64,000 bases of DNA from Pedobacter sp. BAL39 (GCF_000170795.1 NZ_ABCM01000015.1:81031-145030), one strand, 5' to 3'; numbered from the stretch's first letter, positions 33,346 through 42,664 are shown. The notes: a model not told the origin generated them from the letters alone. Translations and numbers: made by a program.

Positions 33346-35628
33346 CTAGAAAGCACCTTTCTGCACAGCCATCAGGTCGCCGCTCTGGATGTATTGGTAT
33401 TCAGATTCCAGCGCCTGAAGGATCATCAGATGGGAGATCCAGTACGCGAGGGTACTTTCTGCGCCCTGGTTCCTGTTGACGCCATAAGTTTGCAGACCAT
33501 CGCCGCATCCTTTGGTTTCATGGTCATACAATGGCAGTTTCAAGCTGTTTTCGCCAAGGAACCATTGATAAGAGAGGTTCATCTGTTTGATGTAGACGAG
33601 GTCTTTGGTGATCTCGTAGGCTTTGAAGTACATGAGCACCATGGCCATGGTTTCAATCGCCTGCTGGTCGTATAACGCCATTTCACCTCCGTCCCTGAAC
33701 AGCCAGCCGTCGTTTCCAACTGGTGTCAGGTAACCTTGGATCAAGGTCTTCTGGGTCAGGAATTCCATGCTTTCCAATGCAATGTCAAGTGATTCCTGGT
33801 CGTGGTTCACTTCATAGTTGCAGAGCAATGCAAGAGGCAGGATACCATTGTCGTAGGTCATCTTTTCCTCAAACCAGTGCCAGGCTCCGATTTTATTGTT
33901 TTTATATGCATTTTTCAGGGGCTCCACCAACATGGCCATCTGATTGCTGATGTGCTCATCGTGTGGGTGGGCTTCCATATATTTCGCCAGCCCGATCATG
34001 GTATTTCCAATGCCGCGCAAGTGTTTCAACGCTTTGAAATGAGGCACGGATTTCAGGAAAAGGTCCTTTCCAAATTCTCTGTAGGAGTTGTTGGGCGGAT
34101 TGCTGATGAGGTATCCCAGTGACCAGATGGTACGTCCGAAAGAATCTTCAGAACCCACCTCATCGAGGTAATTGCGGTTGAAACTGAGGAAGTTCCTGAA
34201 GTTACCGTCATCACACTGCATGTATTGGATATAGCTGAGGTAGATCGGCAGGAGCTCCAGGGCTACTTTACTTTTATTCTGCTGATAGGCAAGTATGGCC
34301 AGGATGAGCGCTCTGGCATTGTCGTCCAGGCAATAGCCTTCTTTCAGGTTAGGGATGCCATATTTGGCATGTTGTACAATGCCTGTATCGTCAGTTAAGC
34401 GTTGGACATGGGCAAGGCTGAAGGCTGGCATCAGGTCAGGATCGATGATCTGTTTGCCTGCTTTTTCCATTTCCAGCAAATATTTCGAAATCGCCTCATC
34501 GAGGACATCCACAAATACCTGTCCTGTGCTTGGCCACCTCAGGTGCAATCCGTATTCATAGGCGTTGCCCTTCAGCTCGCTTAATTTTTGTTTGTCGGAC
34601 AGCAGCTCGTTCACATTGTTGGCGAGCGCATGACTGTCTTTAAAGTCAAACAGGCGGCCGCGGTTGTCTGCGAGCAGCTCCTGCGCGTGCCAGTAAGGGG
34701 TGGAAACCACTGCCGCTCCGGCGCCAACGGCGTAAGATAAGGTACCACTCGTGATCTGTGCCTCATTCAGATAGGGGGTGATGTACATATCACAGGCGGT
34801 CAGGTAGTCGAACAACTCGCCTTCAGAGACGAATTTATTGATGAATGTTAGATTTTCCTCTACATTGAGCTTCTGCGCAAGACGTTTTAGACTATCACGG
34901 TATTCCTCTCCCGAATTACGCACCACACCAGGGTGCGTAGTACCGAGGATGACGTACATGACATCGGGATGCTGGGCTACAATTTCGGGCAGCGCTTCAA
35001 TAACCGTTTCCAATCCTTTGTTTCTGCTGATGAGCCCGAAGGTAAAGAGTACTTTTTTTCCTTTGAAAGCAAGCGATTGTCTGACAGGGTTGTCTGTTTT
35101 TGCTTCCAGGTCCGGCACCCCATGTTCAATCAGTTGTATTTTAGCGAAGGGGATACCGTAAATGCCGGTTAAAAAACCTACAGCACGGTGGCTCATCACC
35201 ACAATTCTCGAGGAATACTTGGCAATTTCCCTGATAATGGTCAGCTGCATGTAGCTAGGGTCTTTCAGGATGGTATGAAAGATCGTAATCAGCGGTTTTT
35301 TCAGTCGTGCGAGGAGTGGAAGGATATATACACCACTTTCACCGCCAAAGATGCCGAACTCATGCTCGAGAATACAGGCGTCGGCGAGGCTGGTGTTGAT
35401 GTAATCTGCTGCGCGGATGTAGTCTTTTTGATTTTCCTGTCTGATGATGTACTTTACCTCCTTCGGGTATTCGTATGTTGTGATGCTGTCAGAATCATTC
35501 ATCGCGACCACAAAGCTGTCCTCAGAGACGGCACTTTTATCGTGCCCTATTGCCCTCATCAGGTTATGGTTAAAAGTTGCGATGCCACACTCACGGGGTG
35601 GGTAAGAGGATATATATGCGATTTTCAT
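33346..35628 (-). CDS. GT4 glycosyltransferase fused to an alpha/alpha-toroid-like domain
   Basis: A 760-aa fusion. Residues 1 to about 385 are a GT4-type GT-B enzyme (MKIAYISSYPPRECGIATFNHNL; FTFGLISRNKGLETVIEALPEI; YLNEAQITSGTLSYAVGAG). Residues about 400-750 are helical repeats with aromatic and acidic motifs (NARALILAILAYQQ, EDSFGRTIWSLGYL, GAWHWFEEKMTYDNGILPLALL, LFRDGGEMALYDQQAIETMAM) resembling the (alpha/alpha)6 barrels of glycoside hydrolases. No signal peptide. The fusion suggests that one protein makes and trims or binds a glycan. Function unproven. Confidence 0.85.
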   Translation of the reverse strand: MKIAYISSYPPRECGIATFNHNLMRAIGHDKSAVSEDSFVVAMNDSDSITTYEYPKEVKYIIRQENQKDYIRAADYINTSLADACILEHEFGIFGGESGVYILPLLARLKKPLITIFHTILKDPSYMQLTIIREIAKYSSRIVVMSHRAVGFLTGIYGIPFAKIQLIEHGVPDLEAKTDNPVRQSLAFKGKKVLFTFGLISRNKGLETVIEALPEIVAQHPDVMYVILGTTHPGVVRNSGEEYRDSLKRLAQKLNVEENLTFINKFVSEGELFDYLTACDMYITPYLNEAQITSGTLSYAVGAGAAVVSTPYWHAQELLADNRGRLFDFKDSHALANNVNELLSDKQKLSELKGNAYEYGLHLRWPSTGQVFVDVLDEAISKYLLEMEKAGKQIIDPDLMPAFSLAHVQRLTDDTGIVQHAKYGIPNLKEGYCLDDNARALILAILAYQQNKSKVALELLPIYLSYIQYMQCDDGNFRNFLSFNRNYLDEVGSEDSFGRTIWSLGYLISNPPNNSYREFGKDLFLKSVPHFKALKHLRGIGNTMIGLAKYMEAHPHDEHISNQMAMLVEPLKNAYKNNKIGAWHWFEEKMTYDNGILPLALLCNYEVNHDQESLDIALESMEFLTQKTLIQGYLTPVGNDGWLFRDGGEMALYDQQAIETMAMVLMYFKAYEITKDLVYIKQMNLSYQWFLGENSLKLPLYDHETKGCGDGLQTYGVNRNQGAESTLAYWISHLMILQALESEYQYIQSGDLMAVQKGAF

Positions 35629-35730
35629 GGAACTTGATTTGTATTATTGTAGTAAATAACACGCTCTGGAACGCAATTGTTTTGCAGTTCTATTTAGATA
35701 ATACCAGAAAAACTTAAACAAAAGTATGCT

Positions 35731-35738
35731 TATCTTTG
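35731..35738 (+). promoter_or_regulatory. -7 element for the Fsr-like gene
   Basis: TATCTTTG, a perfect TAnnTTTG, 43 nt upstream of the ATG at 35782; no -33 match was found. Confidence 0.45.
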
Positions 35739-35781
35739 GGCAATATAGCCCTTTTTAACTGAGTATAACTACTGCGAATAA

Positions 35782-36993
35782 ATGAGTACAACTAATGCGG
35801 CCCAAAAGGCGGTCGAGACTACCGTCTTTCCGATCCTTTTTGCCATCAGCTTCTCCCATCTTTTGAATGATACGATCCAGTCGCTGATCCCGGCGATTTA
35901 TCCGATAGTTAAAAATTCGTACCACCTGAGCTTTTCACAGATTGGTTTGATTACGCTGACCTTCCAGATGTCGGCTTCTCTTTTTCAGCCTTTTGTAGGG
36001 CTGTATACCGATAAAAAACCACAACCTTATTCACTCGCTGTAGGGATGGGATTTACCCTTGTAGGGCTCGTTACCCTGTCGATGTCCACAGGATTTTACA
36101 TGATGCTGCTGGCTGTTGCATTGGTGGGTACAGGTTCCTCGGTTTTTCACCCGGAGGCATCAAGGATGGCGCAGGCCGCATCCGGTGGGAAAAAGGGGCT
36201 GGCACAGTCGATCTTTCAGCTGGGTGGTAATGCAGGAAGTTCGCTGGGACCATTGTTGGCCGCCTGGATCATTGTACCTCATGGGCAGACCAGCATCATC
36301 TGGTTTTCACTGATGGCATTGCTGGCTATCCTCATCCTGAGCAGGGTAGGAGCCTGGTATAAAGGTGTGCTAATGAAGATGAATGCCCGCAAGCAGGGCA
36401 GTGCTGCGGTTGTTGCCAATACCTTCTCGCGTGGCAAGGTGATCTTTGCGGTTTCCATCCTGCTGATCCTGATCTTCTCCAAGTATTTCTATATGGCCAG
36501 TCTGACGAGCTATTTCACCTTTTACCTGATTGATAAGTTCCATGTGTCGGTGCAGAGTTCGCAGGTATACCTGTTCGTGTTCTTGGTTTCTGTAGCGGCA
36601 GGTACCCTGGTGGGTGGCCCTGTAGGAGACCGTTTTGGCAGGAAATACGTCATCTGGTTTTCTATTCTCGGAACGGCACCTTTTGCCCTGATGTTGCCTT
36701 ATGCTAATTTATTCTGGACCGGCGTATTGATCGTTCCGATCGGCATGATCCTGGCCTCTGCGTTTTCTGCCATCCTCGTGTATGCGCAGGAACTGATTCC
36801 TGGAAAAACGGGACTTGTGGCTGGTTTATTCTTCGGCTTTGCCTTTGGTATGGGAGGTATAGGCTCGGCACTGCTGGGTAACCTTGCCGATCACGCAGGT
36901 ATCAACTACGTGTACCACATCTGTTCTTTCCTGCCGCTGATAGGCTTGCTGACCGGGTTTTTGCCGAATATCGAAGTGAAGAAGAAGGGTTAG
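35782..36993 (+). CDS. MFS transporter, fosmidomycin-resistance (Fsr) type
   Basis: The 403-aa protein has about twelve membrane helices. The opening ISFSHLLNDTIQSLIPAIYPIVK and the segment VGTGSSVFHPEASRMAQAASGGKKGLAQSIFQ are typical of Fsr-like major facilitator proteins, with a DxxxRFGRK motif (GDRFGRKYVIW) in the middle loop. E. coli Fsr exports fosmidomycin; natural substrates of homologues are mostly unknown. It lies divergent from the glycosyltransferase operon, but a link to glycan metabolism is speculative. The final four bases overlap the stop of the convergent AAA ATPase gene. Confidence 0.88.
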   Translation: MSTTNAAQKAVETTVFPILFAISFSHLLNDTIQSLIPAIYPIVKNSYHLSFSQIGLITLTFQMSASLFQPFVGLYTDKKPQPYSLAVGMGFTLVGLVTLSMSTGFYMMLLAVALVGTGSSVFHPEASRMAQAASGGKKGLAQSIFQLGGNAGSSLGPLLAAWIIVPHGQTSIIWFSLMALLAILILSRVGAWYKGVLMKMNARKQGSAAVVANTFSRGKVIFAVSILLILIFSKYFYMASLTSYFTFYLIDKFHVSVQSSQVYLFVFLVSVAAGTLVGGPVGDRFGRKYVIWFSILGTAPFALMLPYANLFWTGVLIVPIGMILASAFSAILVYAQELIPGKTGLVAGLFFGFAFGMGGIGSALLGNLADHAGINYVYHICSFLPLIGLLTGFLPNIEVKKKG

Positions 36994-38189
36994 TATAACA
37001 ATCCGAATAACCAGAGCGGGATTTTATTTCCGAAACCTATTTCTATTTCGTCAGCCGCAATGAATGCAGCCTCAACACCTGCGATCTGTTTATAGGTTTT
37101 TTTCTTTCCTCCGACTTCGATGACATGTTTCCCATTGATCAGGAAGTCTCCTTTTTCGGCGAGTTGTACCTGATGTCCTGCATTTCTCAGTTGATTGAGG
37201 AGGAAAGTTTCCCTAATGGTTCCTATGTCAGGGTGCGTGTCCAAAGCATAACTTAGGTTGGTGTTTTCCAGATAAATTTTGTCGGGCTTCTGTAATGCAG
37301 CAATGCCCTGTGTAGGACGATTGATCAGGTTCAGTAACCTTGCACTCTGTAGATTTTGAAGAAAATTGTTCACGGTATCTCTGCCTAAAGTTAGCTTTTT
37401 AGCTATCGTGGCGATGTTTGGTTCGAAGGGAGCAGATTCTGCAGTAACAGCCAGGAGTTTCTTAATCTTAGTGGCGTGTGTAGCAGAGTAATTCTGTATG
37501 AAGGCCAGGTCATGAGAGATAGAGGCATCAATTACTTGGTACAATCGGGTCAGGTAGTCTGCCTCTTTGTTTGTATTGGTAAATGGAAGGTAGCCACTGC
37601 TGATGTACTTTTTAAAGAATGAGAGGGGGTACTCCAATTTGTCATAAAGTGATCTTGCGATAGTCATGTGCTGCTCAAATAGTTCTTCAAGTGTAAATAC
37701 AGGTATTTTTATCTGATGAACAAGTTCCAGGTACTCTCGGAAAGACATTCCCGGAAGCTCATAGCTGAGTACCCTTCTGCTCAGATCGGATTCTCCTCTA
37801 TAAATATCCAGAGCAGACGAAGCTGTAAAGATCACCTTCATTCCCGGGTAGCCATCGTAGATGTTCTTTAACTCCCTCGACCAGTGGGGGTACTTGTGGA
37901 CTTCATCAATATACAATTCTCGCCCTCCATTTTTACTCCATTCGTCTGCCAGATCCAGAAGTGTATGGTTATAGAACCAAGGATGGTCAGCAGAAACATA
38001 TAGACTTTTTTGTGGTTCAGGACTATGATACTTGAGGTGCTGTAATATTAGGGTTGTTTTCCCTGCTCCCCGAAGACCTTTTATTGCAATCATCCTTTGT
38101 TCCCAGGGAATAACCTGGTGTAAAAACCTAAAGAAATGTCCTTCGGTATGGGCTAATAAATTCTGCTGGTAAGTAATTAATAATTCCAT
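36990..38189 (-). CDS. AAA/DUF4143-type ATP-binding protein
   Basis: The 399-aa protein has an N-terminal AAA domain with Walker A GLRGAGKTT (38-46), Walker B ELYIDEVHKYP and sensor-like VIFTASSAL. A winged-helix-like region follows (about 235-300, IATIAKKLTLGRDTVNNFLQNLQSARLLNLI), then a DUF4143-type C-terminal domain with nuclease-like features (ETFLLNQLRNAG, GDFLINGKHVIEVGGKKK). The family is widespread, frequently in multiple copies, often horizontally acquired, and of unknown function. Directly upstream are three palindromes with the half-site GACTTG. AT content around it is higher than for its neighbours, which may mean recent acquisition (judged by eye). Confidence 0.88.
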   Translation of the reverse strand: MELLITYQQNLLAHTEGHFFRFLHQVIPWEQRMIAIKGLRGAGKTTLILQHLKYHSPEPQKSLYVSADHPWFYNHTLLDLADEWSKNGGRELYIDEVHKYPHWSRELKNIYDGYPGMKVIFTASSALDIYRGESDLSRRVLSYELPGMSFREYLELVHQIKIPVFTLEELFEQHMTIARSLYDKLEYPLSFFKKYISSGYLPFTNTNKEADYLTRLYQVIDASISHDLAFIQNYSATHATKIKKLLAVTAESAPFEPNIATIAKKLTLGRDTVNNFLQNLQSARLLNLINRPTQGIAALQKPDKIYLENTNLSYALDTHPDIGTIRETFLLNQLRNAGHQVQLAEKGDFLINGKHVIEVGGKKKTYKQIAGVEAAFIAADEIEIGFGNKIPLWLFGLLY

Positions 38190-38190
38190 T

Positions 38191-38211
38191 TTTGACTAGC
38201 TATAAGTCAAA
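38191..38211. promoter_or_regulatory. Palindrome P1 upstream of the AAA ATPase gene
   Basis: TTTGACT and AGTCAAA separated by 7 bp. It begins 1 bp before the ATG of the minus-strand gene. Half-site shared with P2 and P3. Confidence 0.6.
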
Positions 38212-38223
38212 TATACTGATTTT

Positions 38224-38239
38224 GACTTGAATCCAAGTC
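38224..38239. promoter_or_regulatory. Palindrome P2 upstream of the AAA ATPase gene
   Basis: GACTTG, 4-bp spacer, CAAGTC. Its centre is about 30 bp from that of P1. Confidence 0.6.
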
Positions 38240-38252
38240 GATTTAAGTACAT

Positions 38253-38276
38253 AATTGACTTGGAGTCAAGTCAATT
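38253..38276. promoter_or_regulatory. Palindrome P3 upstream of the AAA ATPase gene
   Basis: Perfect 10-bp arms AATTGACTTG and CAAGTCAATT with a GAGT spacer. Its centre is 33 bp from that of P2, about three helical turns. Confidence 0.65.
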
Positions 38277-38904
38277 TATTGTTTTTAGGTATTGCAAATA
38301 CTGTAATTACTGGGGAAGAAATTCCTGGAATAGTCAAGATAATTTTTTCGCGGACGTGCTTTTCCAAACATGCCTACCTTCGTGGAACAATTATTAATGT
38401 GTTCCTATTTTAAATCCCTTCTTCGATTAAAGTTTGAGATTATAAGTTGTAGCTCTGGTATGTACTTTAATAAGTAGTGATGTGTATATTCCGCTGCATA
38501 TCTTTCCTGAACACCCAATGCGATGCCCTCCATACTGATTCTAGCCCACACTCTAGAAGATTCGAGCAGTTATGCGTTTATGATGTACTCCGCTGCCCAA
38601 CATTCCAAACTTATATTGCAGAATGCTTATCATTTGACTTTGTGTGTAAACAAGATTACCCAAAGGATATGATATTGCCATTAGCCGACTATCTCTTCTG
38701 GACAAACCTATATCATTGTAGTTTAACAGGCTTAAGCAAATATAGGTTAGTAAAACAGCAAAAGATAAACAAGGTTAGATATAGTACGAAATTCGTGCGA
38801 GAATTAGAAGAGAGAAGAAAATCAAGCTTTAAATGCTGTTTAAACCCACTGACCTCCTGCCTGCCAGGCAAGAGGTTTTGTGAATTTGACTTATTAATGT
38901 ATAC
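38277..38904. other. Gene-free, AT-rich stretch
   Basis: About 630 bp with no credible gene. A 143-codon plus-strand ORF at 38477-38908 has Cys-rich, composition-odd sequence without motifs and is rejected. Visible structure: GGAACA/TGTTCC near 38382-38405 and a near-perfect 23-bp palindrome at 38853-38875 (TGCCTG, C, CAGGCA core) followed by four T. Confidence 0.5.
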
Positions 38905-41502
38905 TTAGTTGCTGTTGTTCAGAAATACAAACTGATGGTCGAACATGTCCAGTTTGATGTTGCTGTCCCTGTCAATGCGGCCGGAGAGGATCTCTTTCGA
39001 CAACTCGTTGAGGATTCTTTTCTGGATCACACGTTTTAGTGGTCTTGCACCGAACTGAGGATCGTATCCCAGTTCTGCCAGCCAGTCCAGGGCTTCTACC
39101 GAAGCCTCAATGTGGACACCCATCTCCGCAAGTGTTTCCTGTACCTGTCTGAACTGCAGGTTCACAATATTCCTGATTTCACTGCGGTTCAGTGGGGTGA
39201 ACATGATCAGCTCATCGATACGGTTTAAAAACTCCGGTCTGATGGTCTGTTTCAGCAGCTCAAACAATTCATTTTTTGTTTTCGCTACGACTTCATCATG
39301 GTTATCATCATCCAGCTTTTTGAAGTTCTCCTGAATCAGCTGAGAACCAATGTTGGAAGTCATGATGATGATGGTGTTTTTGAAGTTCACCACGCGGCCC
39401 TTGTTGTCTGTCAGCCTTCCATCATCCAATACCTGTAACAGGATATTGAATACATCAGGATGCGCTTTCTCAATCTCATCCAGCAGCACTACAGAGTAAG
39501 GTTTCCTGCGTACTGCTTCTGTCAGCTGCCCACCTTCATCGTAACCCACATATCCCGGAGGCGCACCAATCAGACGTGATACCGAATGACGTTCCTGATA
39601 CTCACTCATGTCAATCCTTTTCATGGCATTCTCATCATTGAAGAGGAACTCAGCCAGTGCTTTTGCCAGCTCTGTTTTACCTACACCAGTAGTACCGAGG
39701 AAGATAAATGAGCCGATTGGTTTTCTTTTATCCTGCAGACCAGCCCTTGAGCGGCGTATCGCATCGGAGATCGCCTCAATGGCTTCGTCCTGACCCGCAA
39801 CACGTTTGTGCAGCTCGTCTTCCAGGTGCAGCAATTTCTCGCGCTCGCTGGAAACCAGCTTCGTCACTGGAATGCCTGTCCAGCGCGCCACCACACCCGC
39901 AATGTCGTCGGCGGTGACTTCCTCTTTCAGCATCCTGCTTTCGGTCTGGTGACTTTCGAGTTCCACTTTCAGTTTTTCCACCTTATCCTGAGCTTCCTTG
40001 ATCTTACCATAGCGGATCTCGGCTACTTTACCGTAATCACCGGCACGCTCTGCCTGATCAGCTTCCAGTTTATAGTTTTCAATCTGTTCAATTTCACTGT
40101 TGATGCCATCTACCAGGTCTTTCTCACTCTGCCATTTCGCTTTGATCTCATCACGCTCCGCAGAAAGATTGGCAATTTCTTCCCCAAGTGATTTCACCTT
40201 TTTATCATCATTCTCTCTTTTGATCGCTTCGCGCTCAATCTCCAGCTGCATGATTTTACGGTCCAGCTCATCCACTTTTTCAGGAACGCTGTCCATCTCC
40301 AGTCGCAGTTTCGATGCAGCCTCATCCATCAGGTCAATGGCCTTATCCGGTAAAAAGCGGTCGGCGATATACCTTTGCGACAACTCCACAGCAGCGATGA
40401 TGGCTTCATCTTTAATTCGCACCTTGTGGTGTGTCTCATAGCGCTCTTTCAATCCACGTAAAATGGAAATGGCATCCTGGGTATCCGGTTCATCGACCAG
40501 CACTTTCTGGAAACGACGTTCCAGTGCTTTGTCTTTCTCGAGGTGTTTCTGGTATTCATCAAGAGTCGTGGCGCCAATCGCACGGAGCTCACCACGTGCC
40601 AGTGCAGGTTTCAGGATGTTGGCAGCATCCATGGCCCCCTCGCCGCCACCAGCACCCACCAGGGTATGTATCTCATCAATGAACAAAATGATGTCGCCAT
40701 CGCTTTGTGTAACTTCCTTGACCACAGCCTTTAGACGTTCCTCAAATTCACCTTTATATTTCGCTCCGGCAATCAAGGCACCCATGTCCAGGGAGAAAAC
40801 AATTTTTGTCTTCAGGTTGGTAGGCACATCGCCTTTGATGATCCTGAAGGCGATCCCCTCAGCGATGGCGGTTTTACCCACGCCGGGTTCCCCGATTAGA
40901 ATCGGGTTGTTTTTTGTCCTTCTGGAGAGTATCTGTATGACACGTCTGATTTCTTCATCACGGCCAATCACCGGGTCAAGCTTGCCGGACTCTGCATATT
41001 CATTCAGGTTCCTGGCGTATTTGCCCAATGCATTATAGGTAGCCTCCGCATTCTGGTCCGTCACACGGTTGTCGCCCCTCAGGGCAACGATGGCTTTCTT
41101 AAGGTCTTTCTCGTTTACACCCTGGTCTTTTAAAAGCTTTGCGGTGTCATCGTTCACAGATAAAATGCCGAGCAAAAGATGTTCTACCGATACAAATTCG
41201 TCTTTAAACTCTTTAAGGTAGGACTGTGCTTTCTGAAGGGCGCTGTTTGCTCCTGAGGTCAGGTAAGGGTTGCTGCCGCTAACCTTCGGGAACTTTTCAA
41301 TCTGCTTGTCCAGATTCTGGTTCAGCACATTCAAATTGACATTTAATTTCTTCAATACGTAAGAAACCACGTTTTCATCAACAGTAAGCAAACCTTTTAA
41401 AATGTGTGCCGTTTCAATAGCCTGTTGCTGATTGCCTGCAGCTATTGCAGAAGCCTGTTGAATCGCTTCCTGTGCTTTTATCGTAAAGTTATTGAAGTTC
41501 AT
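38905..41502 (-). CDS. clpB: ATP-dependent chaperone ClpB
   Basis: The 865-aa protein is a full-length ClpB disaggregase. N-domain 1 to about 145; first AAA+ module with Walker A GEPGVGKT near 205; long M-domain coiled coil (about 410-525, EREAIKRENDDKKVKSL and EKLKVELESHQTES), which distinguishes ClpB from ClpA and ClpC; second AAA+ module with GTTGVGKT near 600 and the YVGYDEGGQLTEAVRRKPY pore loop; C-terminal domain GARPLKRVIQKRI. It works with DnaK to rescue aggregated proteins. No ClpP-binding loop was seen. No CIRCE-like inverted repeat was found upstream. Confidence 0.97.
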   Translation of the reverse strand: MNFNNFTIKAQEAIQQASAIAAGNQQQAIETAHILKGLLTVDENVVSYVLKKLNVNLNVLNQNLDKQIEKFPKVSGSNPYLTSGANSALQKAQSYLKEFKDEFVSVEHLLLGILSVNDDTAKLLKDQGVNEKDLKKAIVALRGDNRVTDQNAEATYNALGKYARNLNEYAESGKLDPVIGRDEEIRRVIQILSRRTKNNPILIGEPGVGKTAIAEGIAFRIIKGDVPTNLKTKIVFSLDMGALIAGAKYKGEFEERLKAVVKEVTQSDGDIILFIDEIHTLVGAGGGEGAMDAANILKPALARGELRAIGATTLDEYQKHLEKDKALERRFQKVLVDEPDTQDAISILRGLKERYETHHKVRIKDEAIIAAVELSQRYIADRFLPDKAIDLMDEAASKLRLEMDSVPEKVDELDRKIMQLEIEREAIKRENDDKKVKSLGEEIANLSAERDEIKAKWQSEKDLVDGINSEIEQIENYKLEADQAERAGDYGKVAEIRYGKIKEAQDKVEKLKVELESHQTESRMLKEEVTADDIAGVVARWTGIPVTKLVSSEREKLLHLEDELHKRVAGQDEAIEAISDAIRRSRAGLQDKRKPIGSFIFLGTTGVGKTELAKALAEFLFNDENAMKRIDMSEYQERHSVSRLIGAPPGYVGYDEGGQLTEAVRRKPYSVVLLDEIEKAHPDVFNILLQVLDDGRLTDNKGRVVNFKNTIIIMTSNIGSQLIQENFKKLDDDNHDEVVAKTKNELFELLKQTIRPEFLNRIDELIMFTPLNRSEIRNIVNLQFRQVQETLAEMGVHIEASVEALDWLAELGYDPQFGARPLKRVIQKRILNELSKEILSGRIDRDSNIKLDMFDHQFVFLNNSN

Positions 41503-41621
41503 GATGAGGTTTTAACAAAGTAAATGCCATCGGGGTTTTTGCTTAGGGATCGGAAATTATGTCGGTAGAAAATAACCTAGCCAGATTAATTGTCAGGTAA
41601 TTTATTGTTTATACTGAAAAA

Positions 41622-41795
41622 ATGTCAATACTATCCATCAAAAACAACCAGTGTATCGCCCAGGTTGATCCGTATTACCTGGCAAGGTTAGGTGAAAAGC
41701 TGAGAAAAAACAGGACAGAGATCATTGTTTCATTTTTCTTTCTAAATTCGCTTCAGAAGGCCGTGATAGTGGCTTGTCCTATACTTTATTTCTAA
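41622..41795 (+). CDS. Possible small ORF, 57 codons, coupled to the next gene
   Basis: ATG at 41622 to TAA at 41793-41795; the stop overlaps the start of the following gene as TAATG. Peptide begins MSILSIKNNQCIAQVDPYYL and ends in a hydrophobic segment (IIVSFFFLNSLQKAVIVA). No family recognised. The junction pattern recurs at two firm gene pairs in this window, but chance is possible. Confidence 0.3.
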   Translation: MSILSIKNNQCIAQVDPYYLARLGEKLRKNRTEIIVSFFFLNSLQKAVIVACPILYF

Positions 41796-42622
41796 TGTCC
41801 CATACTTCCAATATCCGTAAGGCAACCTTGTTTGCCACCTTTTTCTTTATTCATATTGTTGCCTTTGCACAGACCATCAGTATTTGCTCCTGGAACGTTA
41901 AAGATTTTGGCCAGTCTAAGACTACCGCTCAATTGCAGTTTATTGCAAGGACGATAAAAGACTTTGATATTGTCGCCATTCAGGAAGTAGTGGCCGGGGT
42001 GGGCGGGCCAAAGGCAGTAATCCGCTTGCATGAGGAGTTGAATAAAACAGGGCAGGAATGGCAGTATAGTATCAGTCATGGTACCTCCGGCGACAGGTAC
42101 AGCAAGGAGCGTTATGTGTTTTTCTGGAAAAGTAAAAAGCTGCAGATGATTGGTCCGGCCTGGTTGGAGAAGAAGTACAACCTGGAGATCAATAGAGAAC
42201 CCTATCTGGCAAGGTTCAACATGGGAAAGAAAACCTTTATGATCGGTTCTTTTCATGCGATCCCTAAATCCAAACAACCTGAAACTGAAATCAGCTACCT
42301 GAAGTTCCTGCCAGCCCTATATCCTCAGGACCAACTGATCCTTTGTGGAGATTTTAACCTCTCACAGTCACATTCTGTTTTCAATCCTCTCAAAAAGATG
42401 GGTTATGAGCCTTCCATGATTAATCAGAAGACTTCGCTGAGGCAGAAATGTATCAATGGCGACTGCCTCGCGTCGGAGTATGATAATTTCTTTTATCCAG
42501 GCAAAGGGATCAATTGCAAGAGTTCCGGCATCATCCCTTTCTTTCAGCAGTTTTCAGATTTTAAAGATGCCAGGCTGGTTTCCGACCATGTGCCGGTATT
42601 TCTTAAATTTTCTGTAAAGTGA
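41795..42622 (+). CDS. Secreted endonuclease/exonuclease/phosphatase family protein
   Basis: The start is taken at the ATG 41795 (MSHTSNIRKATLFATFFF), giving 275 aa with a signal peptide ending near HIVAFAQ. DNase I-like fold: ICSWNVKDFG with the Asn, AIQEVV with the metal-binding Glu, GSFHA, CGDFNL (Asp and Asn) and SDHVPVFLKF (final Asp-His). All catalytic positions are present. The periplasmic location fits a nuclease or a phosphodiesterase for nucleotides or lipids; substrate unknown. It ends before a strong terminator. Confidence 0.9.
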   Translation: MSHTSNIRKATLFATFFFIHIVAFAQTISICSWNVKDFGQSKTTAQLQFIARTIKDFDIVAIQEVVAGVGGPKAVIRLHEELNKTGQEWQYSISHGTSGDRYSKERYVFFWKSKKLQMIGPAWLEKKYNLEINREPYLARFNMGKKTFMIGSFHAIPKSKQPETEISYLKFLPALYPQDQLILCGDFNLSQSHSVFNPLKKMGYEPSMINQKTSLRQKCINGDCLASEYDNFFYPGKGINCKSSGIIPFFQQFSDFKDARLVSDHVPVFLKFSVK

Positions 42623-42664
42623 GGCTTCAGTTGAACAACAGGCTTCATTATCTGCATGAAAAAC

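Noticed and set aside
38477..38908. 143-codon plus-strand ORF before clpB
   Set aside because: Cys-rich composition, no homology recognised, no ribosome-binding site, and it overlaps the end of clpB; likely non-coding.
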